Shown: piece after piece, positions 45,582 to 53,911 of the stretch
How the letters are laid out: each line of letters opens with the position of its first letter
Position numbering within the stretch: the stretch's first letter is position 1
Source of the DNA: CAYRFF01 sp964436125
GTDB lineage: Bacteria > Bacteroidota > Bacteroidia > Chitinophagales > Saprospiraceae
Direction of reading: 5' to 3'
Assembly (NCBI GenBank): GCA_964436125.1
Contig: CAYTBT010000010.1
Location: 1-64,000, forward strand
Length of the DNA stretch: 64,000 nucleotides
The notes under the pieces: generated by a model
The model's input: the letters and a program-made list of their open reading frames with translations, nothing else
What the model was told of the DNA's origin: nothing
The model's database searches: none
Program-made: the position numbers and the translations under genes

Positions 45582-45612
45582 CAAAAATATGCTGGACTTT
45601 TTTTATTCCCAA
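45582..45612 (-). promoter_or_regulatory. Promoter of the act-cta respiratory operon
   Basis: Minus strand TTG (45610-45612) and an exact TATTTTTG (45582-45589) separated by 20 nt. This fits the Bacteroidota promoter class well. Transcription should start near 45575, giving a leader of about 80 nt. That leader contains three TTTACA/TTACA-type repeats and a short dyad (CTGT-AAAG-ACAG), possible regulator sites. Confidence 0.55.
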
Positions 45613-45647
45613 CTTATCCAGAGAATATTAAACTATTTAGATTAATT

Positions 45648-46439
45648 CTAAACTGAAACTTGCGCTTTTATATGCGGATAAGGCTTGTAATTCAACAATT
45701 TAAAATCTTCATACTGAAAATTAAATATATTTTTTACTTCCTTATTAAGCTTCATCTGCGGTAATTCTCGCGGTTTTCTACTCAATTGTAGCCTCGCTTG
45801 ATCAAGGTGGTTGAGATATAGATGCGCATCACCGAAGGTGTGAACAAAATCTCCGGGTTCCAAGTCCGTGACTTGTGCAATCATCATTGTCAATAAGGCA
45901 TAGGAGGCAATATTGAACGGAACACCGAGAAAGCAGTCCGCAGAGCGTTGATATAACTGACATGACAACTTCCCATCAGCAACATAAAACTGAAATAGGG
46001 CATGACATGGACTTAAAGCCATCTTATCGAGGTCGGCCACGTTCCATGCAGAGACGATTATGCGTCGTGAATTCGGATTGGTCTTGATGGTGTCAATCGC
46101 CCTTTGTATCTGATCAATTGTGTCCTTTCCATTGCTCCACGACCTCCATTGCTTTCCATAAACCGGGCCTAGCTCCCCATTTTCATCCGCCCATTCATTC
46201 CAGATGCGCACACCATTCTCCTGAAGGTACTCGACATTGGTGTCACCATTGAGAAACCATAATAACTCATAGATGATCGACTTCAAGTGAAGTTTCTTCG
46301 TGGTGATGAGTGGAAAGCCCTCTGATAAATTAAATCGCATCTGATAGCCAAATATGCTTAAGGTACCTGTTCCGGTCCTATCACTTTTTTCTACTCCCTC
46401 ATCGAGGATCTTCTGCAGTAAAGTATGATAATTTTTCAT
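45648..46439 (-). CDS. thyA: Thymidylate synthase (ThyA)
   Basis: Methylates dUMP to dTMP using methylenetetrahydrofolate. The 263-residue protein matches the standard 264-residue form. The catalytic Cys is C145 in LSPCHALFQF. R21 in the phosphate loop (DRTGTGT), the RRIIVSAWNV segment at 125-134 and the QLYQRSADCFLGVPFNI segment are all intact. No folA (dihydrofolate reductase) gene is adjacent. It is transcribed in the same direction as the act operon but upstream of its promoter. Confidence 0.97.
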   Translation of the reverse strand: MKNYHTLLQKILDEGVEKSDRTGTGTLSIFGYQMRFNLSEGFPLITTKKLHLKSIIYELLWFLNGDTNVEYLQENGVRIWNEWADENGELGPVYGKQWRSWSNGKDTIDQIQRAIDTIKTNPNSRRIIVSAWNVADLDKMALSPCHALFQFYVADGKLSCQLYQRSADCFLGVPFNIASYALLTMMIAQVTDLEPGDFVHTFGDAHLYLNHLDQARLQLSRKPRELPQMKLNKEVKNIFNFQYEDFKLLNYKPYPHIKAQVSV

Positions 46440-47226
46440 CTCAATATTTCAGTGTTTCAATGCGTGTATAAAGTAAGTGTCTATTCTTATTTGTCTAGTT
46501 TCTATGCTCTTCAAGCATCAACAATGGGCCATTGCCTTATCCCGACTTATCCAGAAATTCCTTGTACCGCAATTATCTCTGCAGTTTCTCATGCATCTAT
46601 ATAAGAACCGGGAGAAGATGTGCCACCGTCTTTTCATCAAATGTACGTAAAATTATGGAAGCTTCATGCTATCTTAGCCTGGTTTATTCACGGATGTTGC
46701 CACCTTACCTGCAAGAATCCAGGAGCTGCAGTTCTATAATTCTTCCGCATTGACTTTCTACGGCTATAAAGATGGGAAGATACGATTGAAGGTAATATTC
46801 CTCCATTAAGGACTATATGAAAAGGAATAAAATGCCTGTATGTACCTATTATCCATTGCAGTTTATCCATTGCAGTAATCAAGGTATCTATAAAATTAAT
46901 AACTGAGGTAGATTATCACTGCTTTTACAGGATTTTTAAATAAAATATCACTCATATTTATAAAAAATCAGGCTTAAGTCTTTATTTTACCTTTTTCCAC
47001 TGCCATTTTTCATGTCATGGGAACATAGTATTAAAGGGAAAGCAATAAAACTTTCAGCAGGATGCATAGGGGACAGACCTATATTATCAAGGATAACAAC
47101 TCAAGTGAGGAGTTAATTTCACTGCGCGGCAGGACCGTATCAACAAGTGGCTATCCAAGCATTCAGCACTCCGTAAGTACTCTCGCCTATTTATATGAAC
47201 TCTCTGAAAATTGTATTCGATATTTT
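46440..47226. other. Long divergent intergenic region, no gene recognised
   Basis: About 790 bp between thyA and the CHAT gene (620 bp if the CHAT gene began at 47062). Short open frames here (64-73 codons) have no family character and overlap antisense. One tandem 13-mer, TTATCCATTGCAG, occurs twice (46849-46861 and 46863-46875). No RNA gene or terminator was recognised. Confidence 0.5.
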
Positions 47227-50001
47227 ATGAAGGTCTCGCGACAATTACGCCCGCTTACGCAAATGTCTGTCCATGCAATCACCTTTCTCCTGATCCTTCT
47301 TCCACTTTTTTCCATAAGTTTCTCTCAATCACTCCAGGAAAACATGAAGAACGCATATTTTACTGCACTAGAGTATAAGAATGCAAGTAAGCCCAAGGCT
47401 GCACTCCCATATTTTGCACAAGCTTATGCCTTCTATAATGCTATGAACGATACCATACAAGCTAAGTTCCCCTGGCAAGTCCCCTTCTTTATCAATTCCA
47501 ACTATGGGGTGTGTCTCATAAAATGTGAAGAATATCAATTGTCTGAGGGCTTTCTGCTCAATGCCATAACTGTGTATAAAAATAATAATCCACCTGAAAA
47601 ACAATCGGAAATACTCTGCACGGCCTATATGTACCTCATCCGTGCCTATAATCGGCAAGCCAAGGCAGCCTGGGTTAAATATTTTGCCTCTGCACTTGGT
47701 CAGTGTAGTGACCCATTCTATAAATCCAATACCTTATCCATCCAATCCCGTCTCAGCCTAGATGCAAGTGATTATACCGAAGCAGGCAAATATCTAAAAG
47801 CTTATGCCTCCCTCCTACATAGCTTGAAAAACCTTGACAAAAGGGATACGCATCTAAGCCTCTTTTATGAAGCCCGGATTGATTATATGGATGCAATTCA
47901 GAATAAAGATGGCCTCCTAGATGCTTTTCATGCACTCGATAGCCTCAAGTCAACCTGGAACGTAAAGGCATATCCTTATTCCTACATCAAGGTCATCCAT
48001 AAACTCTTGGTCACCGCGATTTCATATAATCTCCCCTGGAACGAATATTTGAACGCAAGTGAATTATTTGCAAGAAATTATGAGGGGAATGACACCTATA
48101 CCCGACTTCTTATCATTCAGAACAGATACCTGAGCCTCGTGGCAGAAAATAAATTTGCGAAAGCTATTGCAATTATCAAACACACCCTAGACAAGGACAA
48201 TAATGGCCAGATTGACATCGCTGACTGGAAGGCGGCAGCTCTGAAGGAAAATTTTATTAAAATATATGAAGACCGTATCGATATTGAATACCAGAGACTC
48301 TCTCAAGGTGTACATCGAGGATCTCTTGATAGCCTTCTTCTCCTTTTCAATAAGTATCTGGACCTCTGTAATATCTATATGAAAAACCGACATCAGGCGA
48401 GCTCAAGACTTGGCTATCTAAATTATTCTGAAAAGCCCTTCTCGCAGATCAAGGAAATTCTCTATCAATATTATTCTATGGATTCAAGGCAATCGGCCTT
48501 GCCATTGAAATCATTCTGGCAATATCACGAGAGGCTCAGAGGCTACATTTATGCATATCTCGTAAACCATCAGCACTCGATAAATTTCAGCAAACTCAAT
48601 CAGAATCAAATCAATAGATTAAGCTTGCTACGCGACTCAATTATGCATTATCAGAATAAGATAAAACAAAGCAAGAAAAGATATGAGGCGGCTACCTATA
48701 GATTTAAACTCTATAATACTATCGCTACAATAGATTCCCTCCTACAGAATGTTTCAGAGAGCAAGAGAGAATATTCTGTCGGTAGATCTACTACGCTACA
48801 GGATATTATGGTATATAACAAGAAACATAAACTCACAACGATTCAGTACTCACTTTCCCGGCACAATCTTTATATTTTCACAATTACAGAAGATACGATA
48901 AGCTTGAATGTAAAGCACATCAATAAGGATACTATAGCAATTCTGCTAAAAAAATATAAGGATATGCTGAAGTACCAGCATTATTTTGCTTTAAGCAAAC
49001 AAGAACTCGAGCAAAGGCTAATGGATTTCCAGCAATTATCTTATCGCTTATACGGTTTATTTCTCGCACCGGTTGAAGATAAACTATCTTCCACTCGTCT
49101 AAGAATAATTCCCGATCCGCTTATGACCGGAATTCCATTTGAGACTTTCTGTCTTTCACAAGCTGAAAATCCGTCTTTTACTGCACTCGATTATGCAATT
49201 TATCATTATACATTTCACTACAGCACGATAAAGTCGCGGCCTATTCAACCTATACCAGATGTCGGGCTCCGCAGGATGCTCTGTATTATTCCGGATTATC
49301 ATGAAAATTTAAAGTATAATTACCTCGGATCGCGCATAGGTGAATATACTTTTCTGAAAGAACATACCGATGCCGATATCTGGACACACTCCAAGGCTCA
49401 ACCGGAATATATCTTGCACCACTGGGAGGATTATTCAATTATAAATTTTTCCGGGCATGCATCAGCTGAAGTTGATAATTTAACATCGTCCTACCTTCTT
49501 GCAAATTCCGATTCAGCGGGAAATTCTATGATTTTTATGGAAGATATCCAGTACAATCAACTCAATGCGCAATTAGTTATCTTAAATGCATGTTCTACAC
49601 AAGATGGAGAACAACATTTTACGGAAGGCCTCCTGGGCCTACAGAGGGCATTTTTCCTTGCCGGAGCAGAATCTATTATATCGACTATGTGGCCTATAAG
49701 TGATCGAGAATCCGCCGCTATTATTACAGATACTTACCGAAATCTTGCTTCCGGTTATCCTACGGATAAAGCGCTGAGAAAAGCTAAACTCACCTTTCTC
49801 TCTCAGAATACGCCGGTTTATTCCGCACCCTTTTATTGGGCCGCACAGAATCTTAATGGCTCCATCGTTAATGGGGATAAATTAATTGAGCCACAGAGCG
49901 ATAACTTCATTTATATAATAGGCGGTATTATTGTCCTGTTGCTCGTATTCTTCCGGTATTACAGGAAAAAGAGAACAAATATTATTTCTGGCACTGAATA
50001 G
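47227..50001 (+). CDS. Membrane-anchored CHAT-domain protein with helical-repeat ectodomain
   Basis: Caspase-fold protease-like protein. The frame is open from 47062, but the ATG at 47227 (924 residues) or 47263 is likelier, since each is soon followed by a hydrophobic signal or anchor segment. The middle (about 50-490) is rich in TPR-like helices. The C-terminal CHAT domain has the catalytic pair H744 (FSGHAS) and C789 (LNACST), numbered from 47227, then the GLLGLQRAFFLAGAESIISTMWP block. A final membrane helix and basic tail end the protein. Two anchors would hold a large exported domain at the membrane. No obvious substrate gene is adjacent. A TTTGCGTAAGC word (minus, 47253) overlaps the alternative start. 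Confidence 0.85.
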   Translation: MKVSRQLRPLTQMSVHAITFLLILLPLFSISFSQSLQENMKNAYFTALEYKNASKPKAALPYFAQAYAFYNAMNDTIQAKFPWQVPFFINSNYGVCLIKCEEYQLSEGFLLNAITVYKNNNPPEKQSEILCTAYMYLIRAYNRQAKAAWVKYFASALGQCSDPFYKSNTLSIQSRLSLDASDYTEAGKYLKAYASLLHSLKNLDKRDTHLSLFYEARIDYMDAIQNKDGLLDAFHALDSLKSTWNVKAYPYSYIKVIHKLLVTAISYNLPWNEYLNASELFARNYEGNDTYTRLLIIQNRYLSLVAENKFAKAIAIIKHTLDKDNNGQIDIADWKAAALKENFIKIYEDRIDIEYQRLSQGVHRGSLDSLLLLFNKYLDLCNIYMKNRHQASSRLGYLNYSEKPFSQIKEILYQYYSMDSRQSALPLKSFWQYHERLRGYIYAYLVNHQHSINFSKLNQNQINRLSLLRDSIMHYQNKIKQSKKRYEAATYRFKLYNTIATIDSLLQNVSESKREYSVGRSTTLQDIMVYNKKHKLTTIQYSLSRHNLYIFTITEDTISLNVKHINKDTIAILLKKYKDMLKYQHYFALSKQELEQRLMDFQQLSYRLYGLFLAPVEDKLSSTRLRIIPDPLMTGIPFETFCLSQAENPSFTALDYAIYHYTFHYSTIKSRPIQPIPDVGLRRMLCIIPDYHENLKYNYLGSRIGEYTFLKEHTDADIWTHSKAQPEYILHHWEDYSIINFSGHASAEVDNLTSSYLLANSDSAGNSMIFMEDIQYNQLNAQLVILNACSTQDGEQHFTEGLLGLQRAFFLAGAESIISTMWPISDRESAAIITDTYRNLASGYPTDKALRKAKLTFLSQNTPVYSAPFYWAAQNLNGSIVNGDKLIEPQSDNFIYIIGGIIVLLLVFFRYYRKKRTNIISGTE

Positions 50002-50025
50002 ATTAAATGTGTAGGTATAGGCAAT

Positions 50026-50367
50026 GGCAGGATTGGCTCCGCCCATCCTTTTGTATTCCTAGGTCAACATCGCAATCGCTNNNNNNNNNNNNNNNNNNNN
50101 NNNNNNNNNNNNNNNNNNNNNNNNNNNNNNNNNNNNNNNNNNNNNNNNNNNNNNNNNNNNNNNNNNNNNNNNNNNNNNNNATCGCAATCGCTTGCCACGG
50201 CAAGCTTTGCTTTTTCACGACACTTGCTTACAAATCGTATTTGGAATTCCTATTTCATTCAAGAAAAACGGCAGGATTGGCTCCGCCCATCCTTTTGTAT
50301 TCCTAGGTCAACATCGCAATCGCTTGCCACGGCAAGCTTTGCTTTTTCACGACACTTGCTTACAAAT
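50026..50367. repeat. Tandem repeat of about 132 bp, interrupted by the assembly gap
   Basis: A 98-bp element is complete at 50270-50367. Its first 55 bp recur at 50026-50080, just left of the gap. Its last 55 bp recur at 50181-50235, just right of it, followed by a 34-bp spacer. The element contains a small perfect hairpin, GCTTGCC-AC-GGCAAGC. No coding sequence is called here; the open frames that cross the N run are artefacts. Confidence 0.8.
50081..50180. other. Assembly gap, 100 N
   Basis: A run of exactly 100 N, the conventional placeholder for unknown length. The 12 bases before it and the 12 bases after it are identical (ATCGCAATCGCT), so the real gap may be zero or may hide further repeat copies. 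Confidence 0.99.
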
Positions 50368-50423
50368 AAATTTGCAGCAAGTGTCGTGAAAAAGCAATGG
50401 CTGCGACAAGTCGCAGCCATTGC
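50339..50423. repeat. Two adjacent strong inverted repeats beside the tRNA 3' end
   Basis: First, a perfect 21-bp inverted repeat: TTGCTTTTTCACGACACTTGC at 50339-50359 and its complement at 50377-50397, with a 17-nt spacer. Second, a perfect 14-bp inverted repeat at 50394-50407 and 50410-50423 with only 2 nt between arms. They overlap by 4 nt, end 10 nt from the tRNA-Arg 3' end, and could terminate its transcript or mark a mobile-element end. Confidence 0.75.
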
Positions 50424-50433
50424 GATGCTCTTG

Positions 50434-50507
50434 TGACTCCGGCAGGATTCGAACCTGCGACCTATTGATTAGAAGTCAATTGCTCTATCCAGCTGAGCTA
50501 CGGAGCC
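50434..50507 (-). tRNA. trnR: tRNA-Arg (anticodon UCU)
   Basis: A complete 74-nt cloverleaf on the minus strand. The 7-bp acceptor GGCTCCG/CGGAGTC has one G-U pair, then a D arm with GCTC/GAGC, an anticodon stem ATTGA/TCAAT with loop CTTCTAA (anticodon TCT) and a T arm GCAGG-TTCGAAT-CCTGC. The discriminator is A and CCA is not encoded. It reads AGA and AGG codons. Confidence 0.95.
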
Positions 50508-50524
50508 ATTTGCGTAAAGCGGTG

Positions 50525-50557
50525 CAAATATAGGAAGCTTTTCAAAAACCGAGGCAA
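50525..50557 (-). promoter_or_regulatory. Promoter of tRNA-Arg
   Basis: Minus strand TATATTTG (50525-50532) with TTG at 50555-50557, 22 nt apart. The -7 box ends 17 nt before the mature 5' end, which would give a short leader. The spacing is slightly long. Confidence 0.45.
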
Positions 50558-50669
50558 TTATTTTCAAGCTTTTCACTATCCAGTCGCTTTTTCTTCTTTG
50601 TTTCAGGTAAAATCGTATAAAACAAGCCAGAACACACAAGAAGAAAGTAAGGAGATAATCTATATTCCT

Positions 50670-50677
50670 TACATTTG
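50670..50677 (+). promoter_or_regulatory. Candidate -7 box (TACATTTG) of ung
   Basis: Exact TAnnTTTG ending 4 nt before the ATG at 50682, the same spacing as upstream of the glycosyltransferase and binding-lipoprotein genes. It supports the short ung start and a leaderless transcript. Confidence 0.4.
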
Positions 50678-50681
50678 TACT

Positions 50682-51362
50682 ATGGATCCACAGAAAGTTC
50701 AGATAGAAGAAAGCTGGAGAAAAGCTTTAAGTGAAGAATTTCAGAAGCCATACTTTGATAAGATAGTTGCATTCTTAAAAAAGGAGTATGCAGCAGGTAA
50801 GGACATTTACCCACCGGGTAAGCTCATTTTCAATGCATTCAATACTTGTCCATTTTCTGAAGTAAAGGTTATCATCCTAGGGCAAGATCCTTATCACGGA
50901 CCAGGGCAAGCAATGGGCTTAAGCTTCAGTGTACCGAAGGCTGCTAAAATACCACCGTCATTGCGGAATATCTACAAGGAAATTCATCATGATATCGGCA
51001 CTCCTATTCCCAAGCATGGCGACTTGAGTTCCTGGGCTGAACAAGGTGTTTTCCTGCTCAATTCAGTCCTTACGGTTGAGCATAAACTCGCCGGTTCACA
51101 TAAGAAAATAGGTTGGCAGAAATTCACCGACGCAGTTATACAAAAGTTGTCTGAGGAAAGAGAAGCGCTTGTGTTTATGCTCTGGGGGAATTATGCTCGA
51201 TCTAAAAAGAACCTTATCGATGATAAAAAACATCTCCTTCTTCAATCCTACCATCCGAGTCCGCTGGCAGGAAATGGCTTTTTTAACAATCATCATTTCA
51301 GTAAAGCCAATGCTTTTCTAACCGAGCATGGACTTAAACCTATCAACTGGACCGTGGATTAA
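50682..51362 (+). CDS. ung: Uracil-DNA glycosylase, family 1
   Basis: Removes uracil from DNA in base-excision repair. The ATG at 50682 (226 residues) is chosen over an in-frame TTG at 50598: it gives the normal family length, and a TACATTTG promoter box lies just upstream of it. The catalytic Asp is D69 in GQDPYHGPGQA, and the second motif reads HPSPLAG near the C terminus, close to the usual HPSPLS. The protein is single-domain and cytoplasmic. Confidence 0.96.
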   Translation: MDPQKVQIEESWRKALSEEFQKPYFDKIVAFLKKEYAAGKDIYPPGKLIFNAFNTCPFSEVKVIILGQDPYHGPGQAMGLSFSVPKAAKIPPSLRNIYKEIHHDIGTPIPKHGDLSSWAEQGVFLLNSVLTVEHKLAGSHKKIGWQKFTDAVIQKLSEEREALVFMLWGNYARSKKNLIDDKKHLLLQSYHPSPLAGNGFFNNHHFSKANAFLTEHGLKPINWTVD

Positions 51363-51451
51363 AAATTATAAAGACAAGTTTTATATATTTTTATCATTAT
51401 TTTCGTTATTTAGATAATCGTTTTCACAAATATATAACTTACTATATCATA

Positions 51452-52594
51452 ATGAAATACATTTTAGTCATAAGTTTTATATTTCTTGTACCATTTATCG
51501 GTGCTTCTCAGCTAATAAATTACAGTGAACACCTCAGCGGTGAATCACCTGCAAGCTATCAAGGGAATAAGTATATTTTTCTCGATTTCTGGGCGACCTG
51601 GTGTATTCCCTGTATAAAATCAATGGACCACATTGAATACCTCCAGTCACTCTTTGGGGATAAAGTATTTTTTATCAGTATGTCAAGTGAGCATGCTTAT
51701 GCCGTTAAGAAGTTTTTAAAAAAAAGGCCTTTAAAAACTTCAACGGTACTGGATTTTCAAGGAAGTACTTTTCAACAATTCGGCATACAAGCGATTCCTC
51801 GTTCAGTATTACTAGATACTCAAGGCGATATTGTATGGTCCGGACATCCCTCGGATATGTCTCCGGAGAAATTGCGTAGATTACTCCCACGGCACATTAT
51901 CCGTGGGGATCTACGCTTCAGGCACAGAGAAGCCATCCAAGCCAAGGCAGATAAGATAAACTATAAACCCCTTCTTATACCAGGATTTCTATTTCATACT
52001 GATACTTTATATCTAGCATCTTCCCCATATAACTTACAAGAGAAATGGATAAAGAGCAAGGTAAGCACCTACTATCAAGGAAGCTTCCATTCCTTCCTCA
52101 AATCCTTGCTAGGCATCAAGGATATACAGCTAGAACTCGATAAAAGTCTCCAAAGGCAGATCAGAATCCGTATTCCGACACAGCTCTACGAGAAAAAGCA
52201 AGACAAAATCATCCAAGCCCTCATGAAACACTACAATTTCCAACTCGACTCTACGCTGGTACAGAGAGAAGCACTCCTTATCACATGCGATTCTACTACC
52301 CAATTTTCAAGTAAAGATTTACTCGATTTTGGGAACAGGAGGAAGCTTATCTCATCCATCTCTATTGAAGCCGATAATATGTCCTGCACAGAATTTGCTG
52401 AGCTTATGGGAACTGTACTCAAGAAGCCCGTAATTTTCATCAATGCGCCGAGCGGAATATACGACTGGAACGTGCAATACAAGTATAAGAATCTCATGTT
52501 TGAGCAATTTAAATACGATTACAATACAGAAATAGAGGAAAAGACAATTAATCAAGTATTCTACACAACCACTCCGACTAAAAATACGGAATAA
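51452..52594 (+). CDS. Exported thioredoxin-like (TlpA-type) protein with extra C-terminal domain
   Basis: The 380-residue protein has a signal peptide (about 1-19), a TlpA/ResA-like thioredoxin domain (about 22-150) with the redox pair C51-I-P-C54 in FWATWCIPC and a cis-Pro region IPRSVLL. A further 220 residues follow. Near the C terminus the run from MSCTEFAELMGTVLKKP to SGIYDW resembles the end of the DUF3738/TIGR03435 domain (a helix, then a PV-type strand, then a Gly-Ile-Tyr turn); this is a weak resemblance by eye. It likely acts as a periplasmic or surface thiol-disulfide oxidoreductase. It is convergent with the outer-membrane-like gene. Confidence 0.75.
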   Translation: MKYILVISFIFLVPFIGASQLINYSEHLSGESPASYQGNKYIFLDFWATWCIPCIKSMDHIEYLQSLFGDKVFFISMSSEHAYAVKKFLKKRPLKTSTVLDFQGSTFQQFGIQAIPRSVLLDTQGDIVWSGHPSDMSPEKLRRLLPRHIIRGDLRFRHREAIQAKADKINYKPLLIPGFLFHTDTLYLASSPYNLQEKWIKSKVSTYYQGSFHSFLKSLLGIKDIQLELDKSLQRQIRIRIPTQLYEKKQDKIIQALMKHYNFQLDSTLVQREALLITCDSTTQFSSKDLLDFGNRRKLISSISIEADNMSCTEFAELMGTVLKKPVIFINAPSGIYDWNVQYKYKNLMFEQFKYDYNTEIEEKTINQVFYTTTPTKNTE

Positions 52595-52675
52595 GCCAGC
52601 ATTAAGCAGGTGCAATCACATATAGCTTGTGATAGGATGCCCTTCAAATAAGGGATTCATAAAAAGGATAAATAC

Positions 52676-53911
52676 CTAAGGCTTTAAATCATTCAATTCC
52701 TTCAGAAAAAAATCGTGATTTATAAGAAAGTAAATTCCATAGGAGTAATCGAGTTGACGTCGAGCAAGGTCATAGTATCCGGCACATAAAACCTGAAAGC
52801 TCATCGTCTTTCCTATGGCTTGTTCAAATGCAATCCTGGCTGTAAGTAAGCGCTTATCATCGGTATAAAAGTCTGGTTTATAGTCCGAAATATTCAAAAA
52901 TAGATACTCGCCTCTCGGTGCGATAAATCGATGTGCATCCCAGTAAGCAATCATTCCCCGGAATTTATGAAGTGTAAGATGAAGCTTGAGATAATAAGCA
53001 TCTCCGGAGGCAAAGCGCGTAGTATTCCCCAATACCGGATTATATTCCAGTCCGGAACTCAAAAGATAACGCGGTCTCAAGGACAACTGAAAGTCCTCAG
53101 AAAAACGGTAAGACAAGTCCACTCCTACAGCAGCATTGAGGATTGAAAGCACGGGCAAGGGAGATTGATCAATCTGTCCGCCTTGATGTCTCCACATTCC
53201 CTCGATAGGGACGCGGACAGTCCATGCCTTCTCATCACTGATTAAGAAATCAGCACGTAAACCCAGCGTAAATCGTTCTTGACTTTCTTCACCGGGGAAC
53301 AGAAAATCTTCCCAGTCAAGCCACATATCCATATCAGCCCACCGTGGCTTATACAAGAATTGAAGCCCGTATTCATTGTTGTCTTGATAAAACAAGTCAT
53401 AACGCATCAATGCCTGCTCTAGTTTATGGTGCAAGGTTCCATAAAGGCTGCCCATAACTATAGCAAATTGTTCATTAAATTCATGGTGAACCGTAAAAAT
53501 AGGAATAAGCTGTTTAAAGACACTCTCACCTGAATACTTCAATAGATGCACTCCGGCACTTACCCGCGTTGAGGGAGCAAAGTAGTACTCCAGTGTCGGT
53601 CTCACAAAAAAGCCGATTCCCGTATATCCTTCAGTATATGGGTTGAAATATTCATTATTCTGAAAGAAAGACGCACTATTAATCCGCAGACTTAATTCTC
53701 GATCACAAGTATCACAGAGCGTCATATCAGTATTGAGCAATCTAAGCTGTGCATTAAGGCCATCCTGCCGGAATAGACACAAGGCAATTATACAACAATA
53801 GATAATACGCGGGCATAGTCGGTAAAAGCTTCCGAGATTTTCAAGGCGTTTAACAATGTAGCCTAAAATATAAAACGTTCTTTCTTCGCACATGAATAAA
53901 ACACTATCCAA
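52676..53911 (-). CDS. Putative outer-membrane beta-barrel protein
   Basis: Not assigned to a named family. The 411-residue protein has a hydrophobic segment (about 35-47) that would be a signal peptide with an unusually long N region, ending near LNAQLR. Alternating aromatic and polar strands fill the rest, and it ends in ELNDLKP. The start is uncertain: the ATG at 53911 overlaps the rpoD stop by 8 nt, and a second ATG is at 53893. The overlap implies co-transcription with rpoD, an unusual partner. Function unknown. Confidence 0.6.
   Translation of the reverse strand: MDSVLFMCEERTFYILGYIVKRLENLGSFYRLCPRIIYCCIIALCLFRQDGLNAQLRLLNTDMTLCDTCDRELSLRINSASFFQNNEYFNPYTEGYTGIGFFVRPTLEYYFAPSTRVSAGVHLLKYSGESVFKQLIPIFTVHHEFNEQFAIVMGSLYGTLHHKLEQALMRYDLFYQDNNEYGLQFLYKPRWADMDMWLDWEDFLFPGEESQERFTLGLRADFLISDEKAWTVRVPIEGMWRHQGGQIDQSPLPVLSILNAAVGVDLSYRFSEDFQLSLRPRYLLSSGLEYNPVLGNTTRFASGDAYYLKLHLTLHKFRGMIAYWDAHRFIAPRGEYLFLNISDYKPDFYTDDKRLLTARIAFEQAIGKTMSFQVLCAGYYDLARRQLDYSYGIYFLINHDFFLKELNDLKP

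Noticed and set aside
46849..46875. The tandem TTATCCATTGCAG as an iteron or origin element
   Set aside because: Only two copies are present, no DnaA-box cluster or replication gene is near, and the spacing is a simple local duplication.
50003..50306. Open frames on both strands crossing the N run
   Set aside because: The translation is made of unknown residues and short repeat DNA. They exist only because N codons are not read as stops.
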